Assembly: GCF_001083795.1 (NCBI RefSeq)
Contig: NZ_LAVK01000033.1
Coordinates: 1 to 33,871, forward strand
Origin: Streptomyces sp. SBT349
Lineage (GTDB): Bacteria; Actinomycetota; Actinomycetes; Streptomycetales; Streptomycetaceae
Reading direction: 5' to 3'
Length of the DNA stretch: 33,871 nt
Below, piece by piece: positions 15,357 to 24,827 of the stretch (the stretch's first letter is position 1; every line of letters starts with the position of its first letter). Under the pieces are notes generated by a model. That model saw only the letters and a list, made by a program, of their open reading frames with translations, had not been told where the DNA came from and searched no databases. Both the position numbers and the translations under genes were made by a program.

Positions 15357-16328
15357 ATGCGCACACTGCTCCGAGGAGCCCTGGCGGGGCTCCTCGCCCT
15401 GCCGCTGTTCCTGGCCTCGTCTCCATCCGCCCAGGCGGCATCCGACCCGCTCGCCATGACCAGTGGCTTCTACGTCGACCCGAACTCCAGCCCTGCCGTC
15501 TGGTCGGCCGCCAACTCCGGTGACGGACGGGCCTCCGCGATCGGCGACTCCATCGCCGGCACCCCCATGGCCCGCTGGTTCGGCTCCTGGAGCGGCGACA
15601 TCCGCTCCGCCGCGAGCTCCTTCGTGGGCGCGGCCGAGTCCGCCGACAAGCTGCCGCTGCTCGTGGCCTACAACATGTACGGCCGCGACGCCTGCGGTGG
15701 GCACTCCGGGGGCGGGGCCGCCTCCCCGTCCGAGTACGCGAGCTGGATCTCCGCCTTCGCCGGGGGCATCGGCAGCCGTCCGGCCGTCGTCATACTCGAA
15801 CCCGACTCCCTCGGCGACTACAGCTGCATGACCCAGGACCAGATCAACGAGCGGCAGGGCATGCTCACCAACGCCCTCTCGCAGTTCCGGTCCCAGGCGC
15901 CGAACGCCTGGGTCTACCTCGACGCGGGCAACCCCGGCTGGGCCGACGCCCCGACCATGGCCGATCGTCTCCACTCCGCCGGCCTCAGCCTTGCCAGGGG
16001 CTTCGCTCTCAACGTCTCGAACTACTACCCCACGGCCGAGAACGCCTCCTACGCCGGCGGCGTCAACCAGGCGCTCGGCCAGCGGTACGGCTACAGCAAG
16101 CCGTTCGTCGTGGACACCAGCCGCAACGGGAACGGTTCCAACGGCGAGTGGTGCAACCCCGGCGGGCGCAGGATCGGTACCCCCACCCAGGAAGGGGGCG
16201 GCGGCGCCGAGATGCTCCTGTGGCTCAAGACCCCGGGCGAGTCCGACGGCGACTGCGGTGTCGGATCGGGCTCCACGGCCGGACAGTTCCTGCCGGAGGT
16301 CGCCTACAAGATGATCTTCGGCTACTGA
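15357..16328 (+). CDS. Secreted GH6 cellulase (endoglucanase-type)
   Basis: A 323-residue secreted beta-1,4-glucanase of glycoside hydrolase family 6, which cleaves cellulose with inversion. A Sec signal (residues 1-27, ending AQAA) leads directly into the catalytic domain (FYVDPNSSPAVW). Recognisable active-site elements are YNMYGRDACGGHS with probable acid Asp111, LEPDSLGDY with Asp150, VVDTSRNGNGSNGEWCNPGGR with Asp253, and LKTPGESDGDC. The short, single-domain layout and missing C-terminal loop insertions suggest an endoglucanase rather than a cellobiohydrolase. There is no CBM or linker. GAGGT precedes the ATG. It is controlled by the CelR/CebR-type box at 15218, and a strong hairpin follows the gene, so it is monocistronic. 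Confidence 0.92.
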   Translation: MRTLLRGALAGLLALPLFLASSPSAQAASDPLAMTSGFYVDPNSSPAVWSAANSGDGRASAIGDSIAGTPMARWFGSWSGDIRSAASSFVGAAESADKLPLLVAYNMYGRDACGGHSGGGAASPSEYASWISAFAGGIGSRPAVVILEPDSLGDYSCMTQDQINERQGMLTNALSQFRSQAPNAWVYLDAGNPGWADAPTMADRLHSAGLSLARGFALNVSNYYPTAENASYAGGVNQALGQRYGYSKPFVVDTSRNGNGSNGEWCNPGGRRIGTPTQEGGGGAEMLLWLKTPGESDGDCGVGSGSTAGQFLPEVAYKMIFGY

Positions 16329-16345
16329 CCCCTCACCTGGGCCGT

Positions 16346-16376
16346 CCCGGCGCCGGCGTATCCCGCCGGCGCCGGG
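16346..16376 (+). terminator. Strong hairpin after GH6
   Basis: A perfect 12-bp stem, CCCGGCGCCGGC against GCCGGCGCCGGG, with a 7-nt loop starts 17 nt after the stop codon. No T-run follows. It is probably the GH6 terminator. Confidence 0.75.
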
Positions 16377-16557
16377 GCGGCCGCGTGGCGCCGTGCCGCA
16401 CCGCGATGACACCCCCCCGTGGCCACAGCTACACCGCGGCCGAGCACGTGGTCGCCGAACAGGGCGAGCAGGAACGCCCTGCGCGTCCGCCGATCCCCGC
16501 ATGGTCCCTCGCCAGCCGGTGCGGGTCCGCGAAAGGGTACCTCCGCCGCGACGCGCT

Positions 16558-17484
16558 TCAGCTGAGGGCCGCCTCCCACTGGGTGGTGGTGGTGCCGGAC
16601 GTGGCGTCGGCGGGGAGGCGGTCGCGGGCGGCGGTGTCGGCGTACAGGCTCCAGCGCATCCAGTCCAGGTAGGTGGCGACGGTCTGGGCGTGGTTGTAGC
16701 CGCTCCAGATGTACTGGTCGTGGCCGGTGCCGAGGTGGGTGAGGAAGGCTTTGGGCGCGCGCAGTTCGGCGTAGGCGGTGCGGGCGGAGGAGTACTGGCA
16801 GATGGGGTCCTGGTCGCCGTGGACGAACAGGACGGCGGCGCCGACCGCGCCGTTGGGGTTGCCCATGTCGACGCAGGCGAAGGGGACGGCGGCGGAGATC
16901 CGCTCGTCGGGCCAGGCGGTGAGCAGGCCGTGGGTGGTCATGCCGCCCAGCGAGTGCCCGGCCGCGCCGACGCCGGCCGTGGTGTCGATGTGCCCGGCGA
17001 GCGGGTCGCCCGAGGTGGTGTTCAGCGCGAGGGTGCGGGTGATGACCTCGGAGACGTCCATGGACTGGTTGCCGTTGTAGACGTCGCCGATGTTGCCCTC
17101 GGTGCCGGTGGAGGTGGTGGGGAAGACCGGGGCGGGCACCACGAACCCGGCCTCGGCCAGCGGGCGGACCAGCGGCGCGTAGCTTTCGGGGTTGCCGCCC
17201 AGGCCGTGGCTGAACTCGCAGACCGGGAAGACTCCGTCGGCCACCGGGGCGTTGGAGACGGGGTTGCCGCCGGGGGTGCCGGTGGCCGGATAGAAGATCC
17301 GGGTGATCAGCCGGCGGTTGCCACGGCTCCAGGCGTACTCCCGCACGCCGATGGCGAAACGCTGGGCAGGCGCGTCCAGCGGAGCGGCGGAGGCGCTGAC
17401 GCCGGAAGCGCCGAGCAGGGACACGCCCAGCCCCGCCGTTCCGGCCGCGCCAAGTCCCAGTAAGGTGCGCCGTCGTATAGGCAT
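16558..17484 (-). CDS. Secreted alpha/beta-hydrolase (esterase), Tat-type signal
   Basis: A 308-residue exported serine hydrolase. The N-terminus has a twin-arginine-like signal (RRRTLLGLGAAG) and cleavage is expected near ASAAP (residues 30-35). The catalytic triad is visible: Ser178 in GHSLGGM, probable Asp226 in HGDQDPI, and His255 in GTGHDQYI. The oxyanion loop is SHGLGGNPESY. It resembles PAF-acetylhydrolase/chlorophyllase-like and dienelactone-hydrolase-like families rather than known cutinases. A GAGGAG site precedes the ATG. Lying among cellulase, xylanase and arabinofuranosidase genes, it may remove acetyl, feruloyl or other ester groups from hemicellulose. That role is inferred from context only. 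Confidence 0.82.
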   Translation of the reverse strand: MPIRRRTLLGLGAAGTAGLGVSLLGASGVSASAAPLDAPAQRFAIGVREYAWSRGNRRLITRIFYPATGTPGGNPVSNAPVADGVFPVCEFSHGLGGNPESYAPLVRPLAEAGFVVPAPVFPTTSTGTEGNIGDVYNGNQSMDVSEVITRTLALNTTSGDPLAGHIDTTAGVGAAGHSLGGMTTHGLLTAWPDERISAAVPFACVDMGNPNGAVGAAVLFVHGDQDPICQYSSARTAYAELRAPKAFLTHLGTGHDQYIWSGYNHAQTVATYLDWMRWSLYADTAARDRLPADATSGTTTTQWEAALS

Positions 17485-17745
17485 GATGACTCCTCGAAGT
17501 GGGGGGAACCGTCGCGGTGGGGACGGCCGTTGCCCGGACCGGTTTTCCCGCGGGAATGACGCGGAAGAAAAAGAAATGGCACCAATCGACCCGGCCGGGC
17601 TCGCTCGTGCGGCATCACGAGCGGTGCCTCGAATTCCGAATATCAGAAGGATAGAGGGCCTGGTGACGGCGTCAAGGCTCAGAAGGGACGCGGCAGCGAC
17701 GAAAAGAATCGAAAGTTCTCGGAATTGCGCCGTGGGGACGCGGGC
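17485..17745. other. Upstream region of the esterase gene
   Basis: No gene is supported here. The stretch is less GC-rich than its surroundings, with A-rich runs such as GAAGAAAAAGAAATGG, and presumably holds the esterase promoter. CGAAAGTTCTCG at 17710-17721 resembles the CGAAACTTTCG element of Streptomyces xylanase promoters, with mismatches, and may be a weak member of the TTCGAA regulon. Confidence 0.4.
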
Positions 17746-17880
17746 TCAGGGAATCGGAACCGAACCGGTGGGTCCCGCCTCGGAGATGATGCGACTCGCT
17801 TCGGCGGGAATGTCGTCACTGGCGAAGGTGGCCGTGTCGCGGGTGACATTGCCGCGCTCGCCGTCGACGATTCCCGTGAT
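17746..17880 (-). pseudogene. 3' fragment of an unidentified gene
   Basis: On the minus strand about 44 codons, from ITGIVDGERGNVTRD to the stop at 17746-17748, show the strong G/C third-position bias of coding DNA and a balanced amino-acid mix. Upstream of 17880 the frame turns into Arg-rich antisense of the next fragment, so the 5' part of the gene is missing. I do not recognise the family. It looks like a relic left by a rearrangement. Confidence 0.4.
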
Positions 17881-17882
17881 GG

Positions 17883-18098
17883 CCGGGCGGGGCTCCCGTT
17901 CCCGGTCAGGGTGAGATCGCCCGCGCGCTCGTGGAACGGATGGACGAACTCGTGGACGACCACGTGACCTGCGCCGAGCACGACCGCGCCTTCCACGACG
18001 TGATCACGCGGACGTCGGGCGTGGTGCGCGCGCTGGAGAGCCACCGCCGCGTCCACGAGCGCGTCGCGGCCGTCAGCAGGTGGAGTTGGTCTGGGTGA
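17883..18098 (+). pseudogene. Truncated GntR/FadR-type (FCD) regulator fragment
   Basis: A frame open after a stop at 17877 encodes about 55 residues of coding-like sequence from 17913, with nearly all codons ending in G or C. The part CAEHDRAFHDVITRTSG resembles the ligand-binding FCD domain of FadR-type GntR regulators (D-x-x-FH-x-x-I-x-x-x-SG). The DNA-binding domain is absent. The 3' end runs into the antisense of the GH62 gene's last codons and stops at 18098. It is best read as a decayed regulator remnant cut at both ends. The family assignment rests on a short motif and is tentative. Confidence 0.4.
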
Positions 18099-19671
18099 GC
18101 AGGCCCATGCGGTAGGGGAGTTGGCTGTAGTCACCGCCCGCGCCCGGACTGAGTCCCTGGTAGAGGAACTGGAGTCGGCACGGGTCGATGGTGAGTGTCT
18201 GGTCGTTGCTCGCCCTGAGCAGCTCTCCGTGGCTGAAGTCCTGCGTCCACGCGGACGTGCCGGACGGGAAGGTCACGTTGCTGGAGCGGGCGAACGGGTT
18301 GGACTCGGTCGCGGCCAGGGGGGACCAGGGGCCCTCGATGCGGTCGGAGGTGAAGGACCGGTACCAGCGGCGGCCGTTGGACCCGATGGCCTCCTGGAGC
18401 AGCAGGTACTCGCCGGTGTTGCCCACTCGGTAGACGGCGGTGCCCTCGAAGAGGTTGTTGCGGTTGGAGTCCTGCATGGCGATGACGGTGTTGCCGAATC
18501 CGTTGGGGAAGCTCCCCACCGAGGTCTGGGCGCGGTAGATGTGGCCGTTGTCGTCGCTGGAGAACAGGTGGCAGTTGGCCGCGTCGCAGATCGTCCAGAA
18601 GTCGAGCCAGTTCCCGTTGCCCATGTTCTGCCGCACGATGTCCGGCACGCTGCTCATGAAGGTGCGCGGAGTCGACCAGGACCTCGGGTTGCCGGGGTCG
18701 CTGCTCGTCGAGTACGACGGCAGACCGGTCTGGTAGATCAGGTACCAGAGGTTCTGTGGGGCGAAGTAGAAGACCTGGGGAGCGGCGCGGTAGCCGGAGC
18801 CGACGCCGGAGGCGGTATCGAGGAACGTGTGCTGCGCGTTCGCCATCTGTGACCAGTCGGGGGCCGCGAAGTGGACCAGGTTCCAGCCGCCGCTCCGGCT
18901 CGCGGTGGTGGCGTAGACCTGCCACTGGTTGTTGTGCCGGACCACCGTGTAGTCCTTGATGGCGACGATGTCGTGACTCCCGTCCGACTTCGGCCCGGCC
19001 AGCACGCCGCTGGAACTCCACTGGAACGAGGAGGGCAGCGACGAGTCGGGCGGGTCGCCACCGTCTCCTACGCGGACGAGCTGCCATTGCTGGTTGGTGC
19101 CGTCCCAGTCGGAGTACTGGACGATGTTCGCGCCGTCGGTGGTGGCGGCGTTCTGGACTTCGACCGCTTTTCCGCTGTTGCGGTTGATGAGGCGTACGTA
19201 TCCGCTTGCGGAGTCGGCGAGTCTGAAGTGCTGGTTGGCGGCGTTGTTGTCGGTCCATTGGACGATGTTTCCGCCGTCGGTGGTGGACCAGTTGTGGACG
19301 TCGAGGACTTTGCCGGAGTGTCTGGACCGGAGGCGGTAGTAGCCGTTTCCGGAGTCGACGAATTGCCATTGCTGCTGGGCCTGGTCGTTGCGGGACCACT
19401 GGGTGATGCGGGCGCCGTCGTCGGTGGCGAGGTTGTAGACGTCGAGGGCCTTGCCGCTGTTGCGGTTGACCAGCACGTACCAGGCGCTGGTGTCCACGGT
19501 CGCGGCCGAGGCGGGTGCGGCGCCCATGACGGCCAGCAGGCTCGCCAGGAGAGAGGTCACGACCAACGCGATCGTCGTGCTCGGCCGACGACGCCCGCGG
19601 AGCCGGCGGCGCGACTCGCTGGGCGTCCGGGTCCGCGGCGCGGACGCCGGCGGACGTTGTACCCCGGTCAT
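18073..19671 (-). CDS. Secreted CBM13-GH62 alpha-L-arabinofuranosidase
   Basis: A 532-residue secreted enzyme that removes arabinofuranosyl side chains from arabinoxylan. A long signal region (residues 1-57, Arg-rich then hydrophobic, ending ASAA) is followed by a ricin-B-type CBM13 trefoil at about 60-200. The trefoil has three repeats, each with an NSGKxxxV/HSGKVLDV start and a QQWQF/NQHFR/QQWQL end. A short linker leads to the GH62 domain at about 213-532. The probable catalytic base is Asp240 in IAIKDYTVV-like context, and the probable acid Glu lies in LFEGTAVY. The C-terminus is QTNSTC, as in the neighbouring paralogue. GGAGA lies just before the ATG. It is divergent from the second GH62 gene. 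A clear promoter at 19813-19840 with TTCGAA sites suggests xylan-responsive repression. Confidence 0.92.
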   Translation of the reverse strand: MTGVQRPPASAPRTRTPSESRRRLRGRRRPSTTIALVVTSLLASLLAVMGAAPASAATVDTSAWYVLVNRNSGKALDVYNLATDDGARITQWSRNDQAQQQWQFVDSGNGYYRLRSRHSGKVLDVHNWSTTDGGNIVQWTDNNAANQHFRLADSASGYVRLINRNSGKAVEVQNAATTDGANIVQYSDWDGTNQQWQLVRVGDGGDPPDSSLPSSFQWSSSGVLAGPKSDGSHDIVAIKDYTVVRHNNQWQVYATTASRSGGWNLVHFAAPDWSQMANAQHTFLDTASGVGSGYRAAPQVFYFAPQNLWYLIYQTGLPSYSTSSDPGNPRSWSTPRTFMSSVPDIVRQNMGNGNWLDFWTICDAANCHLFSSDDNGHIYRAQTSVGSFPNGFGNTVIAMQDSNRNNLFEGTAVYRVGNTGEYLLLQEAIGSNGRRWYRSFTSDRIEGPWSPLAATESNPFARSSNVTFPSGTSAWTQDFSHGELLRASNDQTLTIDPCRLQFLYQGLSPGAGGDYSQLPYRMGLLTQTNSTC

Positions 19672-19772
19672 GGAATCTCCGTCTCATCGTTCGGGGCCAC
19701 ACCGCGCGGACCGCGCGGGTGGCCGCCGGAAGGGGTTCCGCCCTCGGCCGCCGACGTGCACCGCCGGGCGCA

Positions 19773-19778
19773 TTCGAA
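19773..19778. promoter_or_regulatory. TTCGAA operator site 1 (GH62-CBM13 gene)
   Basis: On the minus strand the site reads CATTTCGAATG, nearly identical to CATTTCGAACG at 24695-24705 beside the LacI/ABC locus. It lies about 30 nt downstream of the expected transcription start, a repressor position. Confidence 0.5.
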
Positions 19779-19799
19779 ATGACGGACGTCGCCCGCATA

Positions 19800-19812
19800 T
19801 TCGAACATTCGG
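19800..19812. promoter_or_regulatory. TTCGAA operator site 2 (GH62-CBM13 gene)
   Basis: TTCGAACATTCGG contains the TTCGAA core and a second TTCG half-site, and it overlaps the expected start point of the minus-strand promoter. A further related element, TCGAAAACTTC, lies upstream of the -35 at 19865-19875. Confidence 0.5.
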
Positions 19813-19840
19813 AGCATAGGCAGTGAAGAGGTGGTGTCAA
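19813..19840 (-). promoter_or_regulatory. Promoter of the CBM13-GH62 gene
   Basis: A perfect -35 TTGACA (19835-19840) and -10 TATGCT (19813-19818) are separated by 16 bp. Initiation is expected near 19806, leaving a leader of about 135 nt that contains two TTCGAA sites. Confidence 0.7.
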
Positions 19841-19958
19841 AGCCCCTGGTTTTCCCCGGTTGTATCGAAAACTTCATGAGCGGCCGGGGCGTGACGGCGG
19901 GCCGCGCGTGCGGCGTCTCTTTCGTGGAGTCGGCCGAAAAAATATGCCCCCGAGGGGT

Positions 19959-19986
19959 GTTGACGCCCGCGTGGGCATCCTAGGAT
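19959..19986 (+). promoter_or_regulatory. Putative promoter of the second GH62 gene
   Basis: TTGACG (19960-19965) and TAGGAT (19981-19986) are good actinobacterial hexamers, but the spacer is only 15 bp (16 if the -35 is read as GTTGAC). A leader of about 205 nt would follow. No TTCGAA site lies on this side, so the two GH62 genes may be regulated differently. The rest of the 19672-20199 gap shows no gene. Confidence 0.4.
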
Positions 19987-20199
19987 CCCTGGTGTCCGGC
20001 AAGCCGATCGCTGTTCGGCAGGTCGGACATAGCCTGATGTGAGCGGCCCATTGTGCCCCCACACGCCGCAGGTGACCGTACGCGCACCATCCGCTTCTTC
20101 CGGTAAGGGTCCCCCCACGCTCGCCACCGAGCCGGAAACCACGGACGCAGGTGATGTCCGTGTGGGTGGATCCTCCGGCCGAGCCGCATCGGAGTCCTC

Positions 20200-22465
<2,266 letters not shown>

Positions 22466-22494
22466 TCGCTGAGCATGCCTCGCCTTTCCGCCAG

Positions 22495-22525
22495 GGCGGG
22501 GCCTCGGAGATCTCGGGGCCCCGCC
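22495..22525 (+). terminator. Hairpin after GH10
   Basis: GGCGGGGCC and GGGGCCCCGCC arms form a strong stem about 30 nt after the xylanase stop, followed only by TTCC. It probably ends the GH62-GH10 transcript before the LacI gene. Confidence 0.7.
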
Positions 22526-22595
22526 TTCCATCGGGATGGGCGACTCCTCGGTCGGCCCGCCCCGATCCGGATGCGGGCAGGGGATAAGGAGAGAC

Positions 22596-23642
22596 ATGGC
22601 CACACGCAGGGGAAGGGGCCCCACGCTCGCCGCCATCGCGCGAGCCGCGGGGGTGTCGGTACCGACCGCCTCGAAGGTGGTCAACGACAGGGATGGCGTT
22701 GCTCCCGAGACCCGGGTGCGGGTGCTCCGGGCCCTGGACCGGCTCGGTTACGTGCGACGGCACCGGCGGGGGCGGCCCACGCTCGTCGAACTGGTGGCAG
22801 ACAGGCTGGAGAGTCCATGGTCGGGCGCGGTGCTTCGTGCGGTGGAACAGGCGGTGGGGGAGGCCGGTATCGGCCTGCTGGTCTCCAGCCCGGCGGCGGT
22901 GTCCCCGGAGACCGGGGAACCGGCCTGGTTGCATCGGTATCGCGGCGGCCGGTCGAACGGGGTGCTGTTCTGCCTCAACGCGTCGGCCTCCGCGGTGCAG
23001 ATGTGGCTGGAGAGGAGCGACGGCATGCCCTTCATCCTCATCGACCCGGGGGTGAGGCCCCCCGCGCGGGCTCCGTGGGTGAGTGCCGACAACCGGCAGG
23101 GCGGCGCGGGGGCCGCCGCCCATCTGCTGGGCCTGGGGCACCGACGGTTCGCGGTGATCGGTGGGCGACCCGCCTCGTTACCCGGGATGCAGCGTGTCGA
23201 GGGATTCCAGTCGGCGTTGCGCGAGGCCGGGGTGCCGGAGGCGCCGGTCGCCTTCGGGGACTTCGACGAGGCGAGGGCCCGGCGGCTCACCGCCGCGCTG
23301 ATGGGGCGGCCGGCTCCGCCCACCGCGCTCTTCGCCTGCAACGACCGGATGGCGCGGGGGGCGTGCACCCAACTGGCCGCGCTGGGTCTGCGGGTTCCGG
23401 GGGACGTGAGCGTCGTCGGCTTCGACGGCCTGCCCGACGCGGACTGGTCGGGGACGCGCCTGACCACGGTCCGGCAACCGGTGACGGTGATGGCGGCGAC
23501 CGCCCTCCGCCTCCTCCTGGCCCTGGTCGCCGGCGATCCGCCGGATTCCGCCGGCGTCCAACTCGCCACGCGGCTCGTCGTGGGGGACACCACGGCCCCG
23601 CCGCGGGGCGGTGGGGCGGCGGGGCGGGGCCGCGCCGCCTAA
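22596..23642 (+). CDS. LacI-family regulator, first of a convergent pair
   Basis: A 348-residue LacI/GalR repressor. The HTH at residues 9-31 (TLAAIARAAGVSVPTASKVVND) is followed by an unusual short hinge with RRHRRGRPT, then the sensor domain with LLVSSP, HLLGLGHRRFAVIGG, FACNDRMARGA and VVGFDGLPDADW. ATG 22596 is chosen over 22536 because AAGGAGAG lies just before it and the HTH starts soon after. It belongs to the same subfamily as the opposite-strand LacI at 23639, and the two stop codons overlap. It lies downstream of the GH10 gene, so a xylan- or arabinose-related inducer is plausible. No TTCGAA site was seen in front of it. Confidence 0.87.
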   Translation: MATRRGRGPTLAAIARAAGVSVPTASKVVNDRDGVAPETRVRVLRALDRLGYVRRHRRGRPTLVELVADRLESPWSGAVLRAVEQAVGEAGIGLLVSSPAAVSPETGEPAWLHRYRGGRSNGVLFCLNASASAVQMWLERSDGMPFILIDPGVRPPARAPWVSADNRQGGAGAAAHLLGLGHRRFAVIGGRPASLPGMQRVEGFQSALREAGVPEAPVAFGDFDEARARRLTAALMGRPAPPTALFACNDRMARGACTQLAALGLRVPGDVSVVGFDGLPDADWSGTRLTTVRQPVTVMAATALRLLLALVAGDPPDSAGVQLATRLVVGDTTAPPRGGGAAGRGRAA

Positions 23643-24646
23643 CGGACGGCCGGCGCGGTGCTTCCCCGGATGACGAGTTCGGTGGCGAGCTCGACGCGGG
23701 TGCGGGGCAGCGGCTCGCCCGCCGCGAGCGTGACGACCATGGTCGCCGCCGCGGCGGCCATGGCCTCCAGCGGCTGGCGGACCGTGGTCAGCGGTGGCGT
23801 GAGCCAGTCCGAGGGGAACAGGTCGTCGAAGCCCACGATGCTGAGGTCCTCCGGGACGCGCAGCCCCGCCTCGGCCGCGGCTCGGTATGCCCCCAGCGCC
23901 TGCCCGTCGTTGCACGCGAAGATCGCCGTCGGGGGATCGGGAAGGCGCAGCAGCGCCCGCGTGTGGACCAGGCCGTCCTCGATCCGGAAGCCACCGTCGC
24001 GGACCAGTTCGTCGGCGATCGGGATCCCCGCCATGCCCAGCGCGGTCCGGTAGCCGTCACCCCGGGCGTGGCTGGACAGGGCGAAGTCGGGCCCCGTGAT
24101 GATGGCGATGCGCCGGTGCCCCAGTTCCAGCAGGTGCCGGGTCGCCGAGAGACCTCCGTTCCAGTTGCCGCTGCCCACCGACGGGCACGCGTGCCCGGGG
24201 TCGTCCGTGGGATCCAGGAGCACGAACGAGATGCCGCGGCTGTGCAGTTGGGTGCGCTGCGCCTCGGTGGGGCCGGAGAACACGGCGATCACCCCCGTCG
24301 GGCGGCGGGCCAGCACCCGGTCGACCCAGCTGCGGCCCGGGGTGTGGCGGCCCTGGAGCTGGGAGACGACCACCGACAGGTCGTGCTCGTCCGCCACCCG
24401 GTCCACGCCCCGGAGGATCTCGATGGGATAGGGCCCCGCGATCTCGTGGATGACGAGGTCGAGCAGCGGAGCGGGACCGGCGGGCCGCTTCTGCCGCCGG
24501 TAGCCGTGCCGCCGGATGACCTCCTCGACATGGGCGCGGGTCTCGGGGCCGACGTCGGCGCGGCCGTTGACGACCTTGGAGACCGTCGCGACCGAGACCC
24601 CCGCCCGGTCGGCGATCTGCGCGATGGTGAGTGGCTGCTCGGTCAC
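23639..24646 (-). CDS. LacI-family regulator of the sugar ABC operon (BxlR/XlnR-like role)
   Basis: A 335-residue LacI/GalR repressor. The HTH is TIAQIADRAGVSVATVSKVVNG (residues 6-27), then GYRRQ, and the sensor domain has HLLELGHRRIAIITG, FACNDGQALGAYRA, IVGFDDLFPSDW and TTVRQPLEAM. The GTG at 24644-24646 is chosen because family homology starts there. A GTG 30 nt further upstream is possible. It is divergent from the sugar ABC operon, and TTCGAA-type sites lie between them, one close to its own start. That arrangement matches BxlR-type control of xylobiose transport in Streptomyces. The inducer is inferred. Confidence 0.87.
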   Translation of the reverse strand: MTEQPLTIAQIADRAGVSVATVSKVVNGRADVGPETRAHVEEVIRRHGYRRQKRPAGPAPLLDLVIHEIAGPYPIEILRGVDRVADEHDLSVVVSQLQGRHTPGRSWVDRVLARRPTGVIAVFSGPTEAQRTQLHSRGISFVLLDPTDDPGHACPSVGSGNWNGGLSATRHLLELGHRRIAIITGPDFALSSHARGDGYRTALGMAGIPIADELVRDGGFRIEDGLVHTRALLRLPDPPTAIFACNDGQALGAYRAAAEAGLRVPEDLSIVGFDDLFPSDWLTPPLTTVRQPLEAMAAAAATMVVTLAAGEPLPRTRVELATELVIRGSTAPAVR

Positions 24647-24694
24647 GCCTGGAGTCCTGTCGCCGGAAGTCACGGTGCGGAGTCTAACCGCCGG

Positions 24695-24710
24695 CATTTC
24701 GAACGTTTCC
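24695..24710. promoter_or_regulatory. TTCGAA operator in the LacI/ABC divergent region
   Basis: CATTTCGAACGTTTCC contains the TTCGAA core and lies about 50 bp upstream of the LacI start, where it could serve autorepression. It matches a site in the GH62-CBM13 leader in 10 of 11 positions. Confidence 0.5.
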
Positions 24711-24740
24711 GAGAAGTTGCGCCCCAGGGTGACCCACCTC

Positions 24741-24769
24741 TTGACGCCCACCGAGCCCCTTCCTACAGT
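24741..24769 (+). promoter_or_regulatory. Promoter of the sugar ABC operon
   Basis: TTGACG (24741-24746) and TACAGT (24764-24769) are separated by the ideal 17 bp. Transcription should start near 24776, upstream of the CTTTCGAAAG palindrome. Confidence 0.7.
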
Positions 24770-24805
24770 TCCGCGGCAAGTAAACGATCGAATCAGCTCC
24801 TGAAA

Positions 24806-24815
24806 CTTTCGAAAG
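24806..24815. promoter_or_regulatory. CTTTCGAAAG operator of the sugar ABC operon
   Basis: A perfect 10-bp palindrome inside GAAACTTTCGAAAGG, close to the CGAAACTTTCG xylanase/xylobiose element known from Streptomyces. It lies about 30 nt downstream of the predicted start and directly before the ribosome site, so a bound repressor would block elongation or initiation. Confidence 0.65.
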
Positions 24816-24827
24816 GTCAGGTGCCCC

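Noticed and set aside
16410..16557. Plus-strand frame after GH6 as a small gene
   Set aside because: It starts with a poly-C run and has no ribosome site; it continues as antisense of the esterase end.
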